From positions 1 to 64,000 of the forward strand of contig WSYB01000013.1 of the NCBI GenBank assembly GCA_009773645.1: 64,000 bases of DNA, written 5' to 3'. Under the pieces are notes generated by a model. The model saw only the letters and a list, made by a program, of their open reading frames with translations, did no database searches and was not told the DNA's origin. Source of the stretch: Geobacteraceae bacterium (GTDB lineage Bacteria; Desulfobacterota; Desulfuromonadia; Geobacterales; Geobacteraceae). Positions 46,749 through 55,500 of this stretch are shown here, piece by piece. The position numbers and the translations under genes are program-made. Position 1 is the stretch's first letter; every line of letters begins with the position of its first letter.

Positions 46749-48140
46749 ATGCCTTTCATCGATCGCGAAGACGAACTTCGTTTCCTGGCAGAGAAGTGGG
46801 AGGACCCCAAAGCACAACTGATTGTTCTCTGGGGTAAGAGGCGGGTTGGCAAGACCGAGCTCGTCAAGCAGTTCATTGCCGACAAGCGAAGCGTTTATTT
46901 TCTCGCCGAAAGCACCAGCGAGAAGGAACAGCTGCAACGATTTTCGCAGGCACTCGGCCGGTTTTTCGAAGAGCCATTACTGCAGACCCGCGGTTTTGCT
47001 TCCTGGGAAGAGGCGTTCTCCTACCTGAAGGCGAAGAAAGAGCGGTTCGTCCTCGCCATTGATGAGTTTCCCTACCTCATTCAGTCCAACCCCGCCATCA
47101 CCAGCCTGTTTCAGAAGGGATGGGACGAATACCTGTCCGAGAGCAACATCTACCTGATCCTGTTCGGTTCCAGCATAACGATGATGGAAAATGAGGTATT
47201 GGGTTACCGTTCGCCTCTCTATGGCCGGCGTAGCGGGCAATGGCTGGTGGAGCCGATGTCGTTTCGAGCGGCAAGCCAGTTCCGCCAAGGGAAGCCATTT
47301 GCCGACCGACTGGCCCACTTTGCCGTGGCAGGAGGAATTCCGGCCTACTGGCTGCATCTCAGTCCCGGCAAGGATATTGAGCGAAACCTGCGGGATCATG
47401 TGCTCCGCAAGGGGGAGGTGCTCTATGAAGAGGTTGAGTTCCTGCTCCGGACCGAATTGCGCGAGCCGCGTTACTATTTTGCCCTCCTGCAGGCCATTGC
47501 CCAAGGGAAGAGGAAGCTTGCCGAGATCGTCAATGCCACCGGTCTGGGTCAGCCCTTAGCCAACAAGTATCTCGGCGTCCTTGCGGATCTGCGGATTGTT
47601 GAACGGGAAGTGCCGGTTACGGAGGAAATCCCTCTCAAGAGCAAAAAGGGACTATACAGGATCAGCGACGAGTTTTGCCAGTTCTGGTTCAGGTTTGTCT
47701 TTCCCCGGCGAGGAGAGCTGGAGATGGGTAGAATCGACGCCGTTGCTGCGGACATCGTTTCACGATTACCGGCATACCTGGGTGGCGCTTACGAGAAGGT
47801 CGCCAGGGAGACGCTTATTTCACACGTTGACGACTTCTTCCCTTTTGCAGCTATCGGCCGGTGGTGGGATCGAACCGAGGAGATCGATGTCGTCGCTGTT
47901 AACAGGGATCACGACTCGATCCTCTTCTGCGAGGTAAAGGCGACTGAAAAGCAGGTTGGTACTGACATACTGGATGCGCTCAGGGAAAAGGCGCGTAAGG
48001 TGAAGTGGGGAAGCGCCGACAGGAAGGAGTATTACTGTCTGTTCAGCCGAAAAGGATTCACGGCCGGCCTGCTGGAGCGGGCGCGAAAGGACGGTGTCGT
48101 TCTCTTCAGGGAGGATCAATCCTTGCTGCAGGGAGAGTAG
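46749..48140 (+). CDS. ATP-binding protein of the archaeal-ATPase/DUF234 type
   Basis: 463 residues. Walker A WGKRRVGKTELV at residue 28, Walker B FVLAIDEFPYL, sensor-like LFGSSITMME, then a winged-helix region (LAEIVNATGLGQPLANKYLG) and the C-terminal DUF234 nuclease-like domain (FWFRFVFPRRGELE, with DSILFCEVKAT as a possible D-ExK site). Such STAND-like ATPases are frequent in islands and archaea; some belong to toxin or defence systems, but the role is unproven. Twin palindromes precede it. Its 3' end overlaps the convergent XRE gene by 35 bp. Confidence 0.85.
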   Translation: MPFIDREDELRFLAEKWEDPKAQLIVLWGKRRVGKTELVKQFIADKRSVYFLAESTSEKEQLQRFSQALGRFFEEPLLQTRGFASWEEAFSYLKAKKERFVLAIDEFPYLIQSNPAITSLFQKGWDEYLSESNIYLILFGSSITMMENEVLGYRSPLYGRRSGQWLVEPMSFRAASQFRQGKPFADRLAHFAVAGGIPAYWLHLSPGKDIERNLRDHVLRKGEVLYEEVEFLLRTELREPRYYFALLQAIAQGKRKLAEIVNATGLGQPLANKYLGVLADLRIVEREVPVTEEIPLKSKKGLYRISDEFCQFWFRFVFPRRGELEMGRIDAVAADIVSRLPAYLGGAYEKVARETLISHVDDFFPFAAIGRWWDRTEEIDVVAVNRDHDSILFCEVKATEKQVGTDILDALREKARKVKWGSADRKEYYCLFSRKGFTAGLLERARKDGVVLFREDQSLLQGE

Positions 48141-48474
48141 ACAGATCGTCTCCTGTCGGCGGCTTCCTGCGCGGAGCCCTTTTCCGCCGGGGGAGTGATT
48201 CGTCCTGCAGACGGCGCCCTAAAGCATCCTCCTTGGCTATTAACGACAAATCTTCAACCAAGAGTAAAACACGAAGTACATTGACGTATATTCCAATTGA
48301 AACCGATGGATCACCATTCTCGACCTTGTAGAGCGTCGGACGCGAAATATCAGCCCTGGCACAAACCGTTTCCATGGAAAAGCGACGGCGAAGCCGAGCA
48401 TCCTTGAGACGCTGACCCAGAGCCTCCATTTCTTTCGCTGAAGATGGATAGATTGTAACGGTTCTCTTGGCCAT
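48106..48474 (-). CDS. XRE-family transcriptional regulator (HipB-like)
   Basis: 122 residues. The helix-turn-helix is LGQRLKDARLRRRFSMETVC followed by ADISRPTLYKVENGDPSVSIG, the layout of HipB-type antitoxin regulators. The C-terminal tail is basic (RRKRAPRRKPP). No hipA follows; the gene instead converges with the ATPase gene, with which it overlaps by 35 bp. It may repress that gene through the twin palindromes, or be an orphan. Upstream (48475-48574) is AT-rich without a gene. Confidence 0.85.
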   Translation of the reverse strand: MAKRTVTIYPSSAKEMEALGQRLKDARLRRRFSMETVCARADISRPTLYKVENGDPSVSIGIYVNVLRVLLLVEDLSLIAKEDALGRRLQDESLPRRKRAPRRKPPTGDDLSTLPAARIDPP

Positions 48475-48574
48475 AACGGTGATTATTATTTACATAAAAT
48501 GCCAAAATTGTAAATTATAATTATCGTTAATTTGTGTGGCAAACTTGCAGTGGCTGAATTGTGGCAACATTCAA

Positions 48575-49234
48575 CTAGGCTACGCTGATACCTTCATGGC
48601 GCATTATATCCGGCACCCTGCCTCCAACCGCACCAGCATAAGTCCAAAGTTGTGACTCACCTTGAGATTCCTGATCGCGTCTTTCCATACTTAACCCATA
48701 TCCCCGCACGGTGCGGTTCTCAACCTTTTCGGCGTGGTAGCAGAGCTCCTCATCATCCCAGATGACGTTGGCTTCCAGCTTGTTCGATGGACATTGTGGC
48801 GGGTGGACATGGTCAGGGTATTCCTTGAGCTTGCGCATCTTCACATAACAGCCTGGAAAGTCCCGCCGCACGGCATCCAGCACCGGACCATCGTCGTTTT
48901 CTCTGATGGCATGTCCAGCGTCCCAAATGTCGAACTCTCAGCCGGCGCACCATTTGGCAAAGGAGAGCGACCGTCTGGAGAGGTAGGTAGCCAGAACGGG
49001 AGGTACGGAATCCTTTGCCGGTCGGCCCCGTTTCCCCTGGTTGATTACCCGATGTTTTACGAGAACAGCGTGGGCGTAATCAGCCTTCTTGGAACCGATG
49101 ATTCTGGTGATTACAACAACGGAAAACCCCTTTTGGTAAGCTGTGCAGATACAACCCTCGACCTGATCGAAGAGTTGCTGATGCCCGGACATAACATGGA
49201 AGCGATAAGCAATGATGGCGGTCTTTGACGGCAT
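48575..49234 (-). pseudogene. Hypothetical gene interrupted by one in-frame TGA
   Basis: On the minus strand, an open frame from ATG 49234 (MPSKTAIIAYRFHVMSGHQQ) stops at TGA 48938-48940 after SFAKWCAG, and the very same frame continues without stop as EFDIWDAGHAIRENDDG to 48575. Together they give about 219 codons. The second half (HPPQCPSNKL, CYHAEKVENRTVRGYG) looks protein-like. The simplest reading is a nonsense-mutated gene. A selenocysteine at CAG-TGA would make a C-x-x-U motif, but no clear SECIS hairpin was recognised. No family identified. Confidence 0.5.
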
Positions 49235-49488
49235 GTTGCGAGTCCTTCTAAAGTCTGTTATAGATCACATTTATTTCATAAATGTATATAGAGAAATTCC
49301 CGGCCGATTCACTTCCGATTTGGTCCACTTTCGGATGCTTTTCCGGGTATATTTTGGTTAGCTCTTTTGGGGACAAATATGGAGCCATCGTTTTTTCATA
49401 CGGTTACCATCAGTCATTCGATTTCTCCCGGACTACTTCAGAATTTTTTCCATAACATCACAAAGAGTCTTTTGCCAGGTTGTAGCAG

Positions 49489-49761
49489 ATGCTGATAGTG
49501 GAATCGATTCGTAAGATCTGCCAAGCCTACCACCGGGACAAGAAACCGATTAAGCAGATAGCCTACAATTTGCGCCGCCAGGAGAGGGGGAAAGCCAGGA
49601 ACGGTTCATCATTCAGATGGCCCTTCTTCGGGAGGAGAGCACAAACATCTGTCAAAAAATCTAAATATAAACTTTTCGAAGAGAAGTTGTTGAGAAAAGT
49701 TTACAGGAAAAGATTCCTCTGTGGAGGACGACAATCTAGGAGGGAGAAAAGATGCAGATAA
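49489..49761 (+). pseudogene. IS21-type transposase (istA) 5' remnant
   Basis: The opening MLIVESIRKICQAYHRDKKP then IKQIAYNLRR matches the N-terminal HTH of IS21-family IstA proteins. After about residue 30 the similarity ends and the frame is basic and unstructured (RRAQTSVKKSKYKLFEEKLL). No IstB, DDE catalytic domain or terminal inverted repeats were found. The element has been cut down to its first 90 bp or so. Confidence 0.6.
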
Positions 49762-50094
49762 AAGACCTGGAAGCGAAACTCAACAGTCTGATCATGGAGG
49801 CATATGAGATCGATGAGTGTCATGGAGATTACCAAGGTCCTGAGAAAGAGCAGAGTCGATTATGTTCACGGGTTTTTACGCGATGCCTGGTGCATTCCGA
49901 CAATGAACAGAAACGACTATCACCGCTCATTCGGCGTGGACAACCATTTGCTTGCAACTCTCCGCAACAATGGGTATTCATTCGGCCGCTGGTGTCTCGG
50001 TTGGAAACTGGATTCGAGAATGGTTGAGACCAATCTGAAAACCAAACCGGTGGATGAGGAACCTACTGCGGTTCATCGAGCACTGTTTCGGTAG
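49752..50094 (+). other. Frame-shifted coding remnant
   Basis: ATG 49752 follows GGAGGGAGAAAAG and reads MQIKDLEAKLNSLIMEAYEI; protein-like sequence then continues in the +1 frame from about 49804 (MEITKVLRKSRVDYVHGFLR and DYHRSFGVDNHLLATLRNNG). One insertion or deletion near 49800-49830 would join them into a protein of about 110 residues. No family recognised. Confidence 0.35.
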
Positions 50095-50375
50095 CGGCGG
50101 CGGCCGCGTTGTACGGAAAGAACGACGCGATCAAGAAGATAGCGGACGATGATATGCTCCCATTTAGGTCGCCATCCGTGACGCTTTTTTCGGAACCATT
50201 TGCAAGTCGCCAAAATTTCTCCATTTGTGTCACCATCGACATCGCCTGATTCGTCTACATCAATGGTTTCCTCCATTTTTTCAACCAAATCATCGTCCAA
50301 ATACTTCACCCTACAGAAATTTATTAAGTGGAGGGGGATATTTCCCCCCTTTACGAAACCGTGTGTGCCTGGCAT
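50073..50375 (-). CDS. Doubtful hypothetical protein
   Basis: 100 codons on the minus strand. The middle is acidic (ETIDVDESGDVDGDTNGEI) and the end basic. It overlaps the intron start at 50362 and the remnant at 50094. There is no family match and no convincing ribosome binding site; it may be noise in the island. Confidence 0.2.
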   Translation of the reverse strand: MPGTHGFVKGGNIPLHLINFCRVKYLDDDLVEKMEETIDVDESGDVDGDTNGEILATCKWFRKKRHGWRPKWEHIIVRYLLDRVVLSVQRGRRRYRNSAR

Positions 50376-50790
50376 GGCGCGTGGCGCGTAAGTGCCATGG
50401 TGGTTGATCGTTGACTTGGAGGTGAAAGTCCTCTACGGACCCTGATGGTGGGAACCGTTAGCCGAACGGCAAGGGTGTCCGTCGTGAGGCGGAATCTGAA
50501 GGAAGCCGAAGGCAAAATCCCGGCCCGACGAACAGAAATCGCATATAAGGCTGTCATATCCGGGCGAGAAAGCACGTAACTTCAAAGCCCTATAACCATC
50601 CAGAGGGTATGGCTGTAGATGCGGCGGGTATAGGGGATGAAGGTCGCGCGAATTACCCAGGGAAGTTCTGTCGTCCCGCACTGGGCGAAATCCGGAGCAG
50701 GGGAGCTGAAAAGCAGCTTCCTGATGTTCGGCAGAATGCAGCAGATATCATAGAGCAGGAAGATTGCCTGAATTCATCCTGATTCAGTGA
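50362..50790 (+). mobile_element. 5' portion of a group II intron without reverse transcriptase
   Basis: Starts GTGTGCCTGGCATGG (typical GUGYG-type 5' end). Domain I follows with GGTGAAAGTCCTCTACGGAC, GGGAACCGTTAGCCGAACGG and CCGTCGTGAGGCGGAATCTG, the epsilon and coordination-loop region, up to about 50650-50790. No reverse transcriptase gene and no domain V follow, so the intron is truncated in or before domain IV. The next 900 bp are empty. Confidence 0.75.
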
Positions 50791-51660
50791 CTACAAATTT
50801 TAAACCGGACAGAGTTGAGTTTATCCCTAAAGGTCCTCGCCGAAATTTTCGGTCTTTCCGAGTTGCTTGCTTACCTTAAATTTTATCCAACATCATCGAA
50901 TATAATATCTCTCGCCCGTTCTCCTAGCCTAGAAATAGGACGTTTTTCTTTTCTTGTGGGATCTTTTCCGATCCTCACCCATCCATCCGATCTGCAGAAT
51001 GCCGCAATTTCTCGTCTATTTATCAGGTAGTCGAGTGAAGAAGAATCAACAATGCCTGCACTCCCGTTTAAATATATTACCCTTATCTGCATGGCACTGG
51101 CCTCCCGCTCAATTTTCCCTCAAGGGTTCTGTTGAAACCGAGTTTAGCACCATAATTTGCCCGTGAGTGTTAAAAGTACGCAATAAAATTTCGTCAAACA
51201 GGTTACACCCCTGCGAATGAATTCAAGAATAAAGTGGATAAAAACTTAGGTGGAATTTGTGGGGAGAGGAAGGACTATCGGAACTTGAGGATGAAATATC
51301 ATCCGTCCATTTGTCAATAATTTGTCAAACATGCATCTTTTCTAAGCAAACGGCAAATCCGTGTGGAATCTGTTAGATTTTCCCGGTGTTCCCGCTATTT
51401 GTCCACAAGTCTTTCCACAGATTTTGTGGATACTGAATACAACTAAATAGTCAAATTATATGTTCAGTGCATCGCCAGAGTGCTCAAACCTTACTTGCGG
51501 GTTCCATCCGTTATAGACAAACGGTAAGTTTATAACGATACAAAACAGGCAGCGTTATGCTACAGGCGAGCAAGAATCGCCGGGATTTGTGCGAAGAATA
51601 CGCTGGACACGCATAAGTAACGTAATGATAACCATGTTGTGACGTGCCGGGATTATGCTT
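50791..51660. other. AT-rich gap without recognisable genes
   Basis: About 870 bp downstream of the truncated intron. Only short open frames without ribosome binding sites are present. No tRNA, terminator, riboswitch or insertion sequence end is seen. It looks like decayed island DNA and forms the right edge of the accessory region. Confidence 0.6.
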
Positions 51661-51688
51661 GTCTGATTCCAGATAGAGGAGAAAACAC

Positions 51689-52168
51689 ATGAAAAAGACA
51701 TTCTGTATTGTCGCCCTCGGGGTCCTCACTGCATGCGGAAGCGGCAACAACGGCAGCAACGGGGTTAACACCTACGTTGGAACATACGAGTTGAAAGCTA
51801 CTAAAGTTGAGATGAGCCAGACCAGCATTCCATTTCAGGTGTATTCAACCGTTACCTACGCAACTTTTCAATCTTACAGCGGCGCCAGATATGTGAATTA
51901 CCGGGGGGAAATGCAACTAACCGGCGCCGGCATTGACATCAAAACAACGGGCCCCATTGAAAACCGTTCATTTTACGGGACGGCACAATCCTCTATAAGC
52001 GGTACAAACGGGATGTTCCAGGTTTCTCCCTTCCCCGGCATGACATACTCCATCGAGTACTTAATCATCGATCCATTAACCATTCAGTTCACGTATACGC
52101 CGGTCGTCGAGAGTAATTATGTATATCCGTATCTGCGCTACATCGATACTTGGCACAAGATTCGGTAA
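51689..52168 (+). CDS. Predicted lipoprotein
   Basis: 159 residues behind AGAGGAGAAAACAC. The lipobox LTAC puts the modified cysteine at residue 16 (MKKTFCIVALGVLTACGSGN). The mature chain is Ser/Thr/Tyr-rich beta-type sequence (TYELKATKVEMS, EYLIIDPLTIQFTYTP) without known domain. Probably outer-membrane or surface located. A gap of about 200 bp precedes the RNA element at 52369. Confidence 0.75.
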   Translation: MKKTFCIVALGVLTACGSGNNGSNGVNTYVGTYELKATKVEMSQTSIPFQVYSTVTYATFQSYSGARYVNYRGEMQLTGAGIDIKTTGPIENRSFYGTAQSSISGTNGMFQVSPFPGMTYSIEYLIIDPLTIQFTYTPVVESNYVYPYLRYIDTWHKIR

Positions 52169-52368
52169 TGGTCTCATTCTTAGAAATCAGGTGAATGCGT
52201 GTAAACAACGATTTCATGCGAAGTGTTTGCGATCTGCCATCTCCGATTTCTCATGAGACGAGGCATCGTTTCTTTAACAAAATATTTGCCTGCGTGTAAT
52301 ATTTTTGAAATAAATCTTCTGTATAAACAGCGTTAATTGCATATAAATATTTTTTAAGAATCCATTTT

Positions 52369-52442
52369 GGGTACTTTGCTGTCCTTCCCCAGGGAACCAG
52401 AAAGCCCGCTGCGAGTGAATCTTTCGTAGCGGGCTTTTTTTT
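52369..52442 (+). ncRNA. GEMM-like half-aptamer fused to terminator, copy 1
   Basis: GGGTACTTTGCTGTCC, CCCAGGGAACCAGAAAGCC, then a long hairpin AAAGCCCGCTGCGA / TTCGTAGCGGGCTTT and eight T. The GGxACCxGAAAGCC piece resembles the central GEMM block, but the AAACC part and the 3' GCCGGGTTGCC part are missing. A closely similar element lies at 57320. It is about 155 bp before the gene at 52597. Confidence 0.6.
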
Positions 52443-52445
52443 ATT

Positions 52446-52571
52446 GCTCCGGTCGATTGGAAGCTCGCTCCCCAGGCGATGATCGACAGCGTCAAGGCAC
52501 AGAACTACGGCAAGAGCCTCCTCTTCGTGGCCCATCCCTATTATCCGGGGAGTGTCATTAATGGGGTGTAA
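52446..52571 (+). pseudogene. C-terminal gene remnant in the leader
   Basis: An open frame without start reads APVDWKLAPQAMIDSVKAQN and ends LLFVAHPYYPGSVINGV at TAA 52569. It is well-formed protein sequence of GC-rich codon use, but nothing precedes it except the terminator. It seems to be the tail of a deleted gene. The rest of 52169-52596 has no gene. Confidence 0.4.
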
Positions 52572-52596
52572 ACAATAAACGAAAGGAGCATTACTC

Positions 52597-55500
52597 ATGG
52601 CAATCCCCATACCCCTTCTAATCACCGTCCTGATCCGGTCAGCCGGAAGAGTGCGCGCAGTCGTCTTAGTGGGGCTCTTATTCCTGGCTATACCTGCGGT
52701 TGCGCCGGGAAAAACAATTGAAAACCCTTACTATCTTGATCCTGCATGGAAGCTATGGTATGAAAACCCCGAACCCGTGGGTAGTATTCAACCCCCCGCT
52801 TTATCCAACAGACTATATCCCGATGATGCGGACACAACGGCAAACCCCGGTCGTTTTCTGGAATTCAGAAAGACTGATTGGCCCGAACGCAAGTACGCGG
52901 GGTTCTGGTATGACGTATATTCAAGCAGAGACAGTGCCCATAGCTACATCCGAAGTTCATGGAGCGGGGACTTCGGGAACAAAGTCACCTTGCGCCCTCC
53001 CGACTCCCACATGCATCTCGTGGGGGGCGATCTTATGTCATCGGGAGCCAATTGGACCAGTCAATCGACGACCCTCATGGGACATGATCTTGCCAATAGT
53101 CAAGGCAACATTTACGGCCTGGAGAGAAGTTATTATTTTGCCAACGTTCTTCGGTCGGGTCCCACTCATATTTCATACATGGACAGGTCGCTCCTTTACA
53201 GTACCGACCTCTATACTGCCCTCGTACCCTGTTACTACAATTCGATAGGCTCATCGGGCAGCGAGACGATGGCGCTGACCAAACTTCTCATCGCCGGTGG
53301 CTACCTGCCGCGCGACCTCAAACCCGCATTGCTCAGGAACGGCCTTTTCATCCCGACCATGCTCTACATATGGAAGGCTGCTCTCCCCTATGATGTTCCC
53401 CACGACCACGAATTGAAGCATCGCGTCGCCTACACTTCCTACGGAGACGGGTCGGCAAATGACTACGGCGGCAGCAATGTGAATCAGGTATCGGTCATTG
53501 CCAATCGCTATGACCCGACCGCTCATCTCAGGAACATGGTGAACCTGGCCAAATCCATGACCGTCGCCCCACCCATTGCCCTTCTCAGGCATCTGGAGAC
53601 CACGGGCGGAACGCTCGGTTCATCCAATACAACCGCGATCCGTGTCAACCAGGGAAGCGGCGAAACGGTCTCGGTGAGAGTGTCCCTCGAAGACAGTTAC
53701 GACTTGCAGAAACTGCCCCTCTCCATCCGGGCTACCGTCCTCTATGGAAACAAGGATACCGCCGTCGTCCATGAAAGAGGGACGATTTACTCCATCACCG
53801 TCCCCCATGATCCGAAGCTTCCTCAGGGGCGCACCGTCGTCGCCTTCGTTCCCAACAACGGCATTACGGACGGCAACCCCGCGATGGTTTCCATTTATCG
53901 CTCCACCGGACCGAAGAATTACCGGGTGGAACCGGTTGGGGGCATTCGTGATGCCGCCATTCTACCGGGCGAGACGGCGGCATTCGATCTGACGAGTCGT
54001 GACTTCAACGGGTTTCCCGTAGACTTCAGCAAATGGGAAGGAATTGGAGAACTGGATGGGAATATCTTCCATTGGGCGACGGCTCCTGAAACCCCGGAAG
54101 GGGTGTATCCCGTTCGCATCGTTGCATCCGACGGCAGCAGCGGCAACGGGTACAATGACGGTCAGGCGTCCATCCGGGTCTCGAAGACAGTCGCCGATAT
54201 CTCCATCGTGGGAGAGGGGCCGACAATAGGAAATGCGCCGTTCACCGTGAACTTCTCGGCGGAGAATTCCCGTGATTCGCAGGGGAACCCGCTCTCCTTC
54301 ACATGGGATTTCGACGACGCAAACATATCGTCCCAGAGCACCCCCTCCCACACATTCGAGAAGCCCGGTATATATGAGGTGAAGCTCACGGCGAGCGGCC
54401 CCCTGGGTTCCAACACGGCCAAACGCTTGATTGAGGTCCGCCATTTCTGGCCGCTGGCCCTCAATAACGGATGGACGGCGGGGGGCATCGACACCAGTGT
54501 GTGGAGCGGAACCGGCGCCTCGGTCGTTACCGACTCCGCACTGGGAACGCGGTTAAGAATGAAAGCGGCGGTATCTGGTCAACCAGATACGCTCACAACG
54601 AACGCATCCTTTTCTTTGCCTCTGTACGTGGAGGTCGATTTCAGGAGAAATGAAACCGCCCCTCCAAATACGGGCATCCGGGTTCTGGGTAGTCTCGTGG
54701 GGAACCCGGCCGGTGTCACCAATTCCGTTTACATGCAGCACGATACTTCCATAGGCCACCCATCCGCAGCCGACCCGACGAAATGGCAGACCTTGTTCAT
54801 CAACCAGCAGCTGCGCCTGCCGGATTTGCGCTCCCTGCTCCGCATGTATGTGGACGAAGATCCCGACAATGCGGGGAAAATCCGGTACCGCGGATACCTC
54901 GATTCGGATATGGGGGAGCGTTCCTTCGCATTCGACAACCAGAATCCCAATGAATCCTGGTTCAATTCGAAACTGGCGTTGGTAACCACATCTACCTCCA
55001 TCTTCGATATCTGGCGGATGCAGGTGTGGCAACCGGGCGGGGCGGCGACCGGTCCTGAAATCAACGTCCTTTCGGACGGCAGGACGGTAGTTGAGCGTCA
55101 GTTGACGTCGGATGCCTCTGACAAAGAAGTGCTGGTATACAGGAACGGAACGTATTTCGGCGTTCCTTCATCTGCCGGCGGCAGTCTCTCCAAGACCTTC
55201 ACCATTCGGAATGATGGCGACATGCCCCTTCAATTAACCGGCGCTTCGCCTTATGTGGTGATCTCGGGTGCGGCGGCCTCCGACTTCAGTGTAACCTCTG
55301 CGCCGAACCCTACAATAGAACCGGGCAAAGTAACGAGCTTCGATGTACTCTTCGCTCCAGGCGCTGCCGGCGCACGCACGGCCAAACTGAGCATCGGAAG
55401 CAATGACCCAGACGAGGCGACATACGCATTCAGTATTCAGGGACGCGGCTTCGAGACCCCGAATATAGATGTGCGGGGGAACGGGCTGCGCATAAAAAAT

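Noticed and set aside
48938-48940. Confident selenocysteine call at the in-frame TGA
   Set aside because: No convincing SECIS hairpin could be recognised directly downstream and the family is unknown; a nonsense mutation is simpler. Kept only as a possibility.
49489-50094. Intact IS21 element
   Set aside because: Only the first about 30 residues resemble IstA; no catalytic domain, IstB or terminal repeats.
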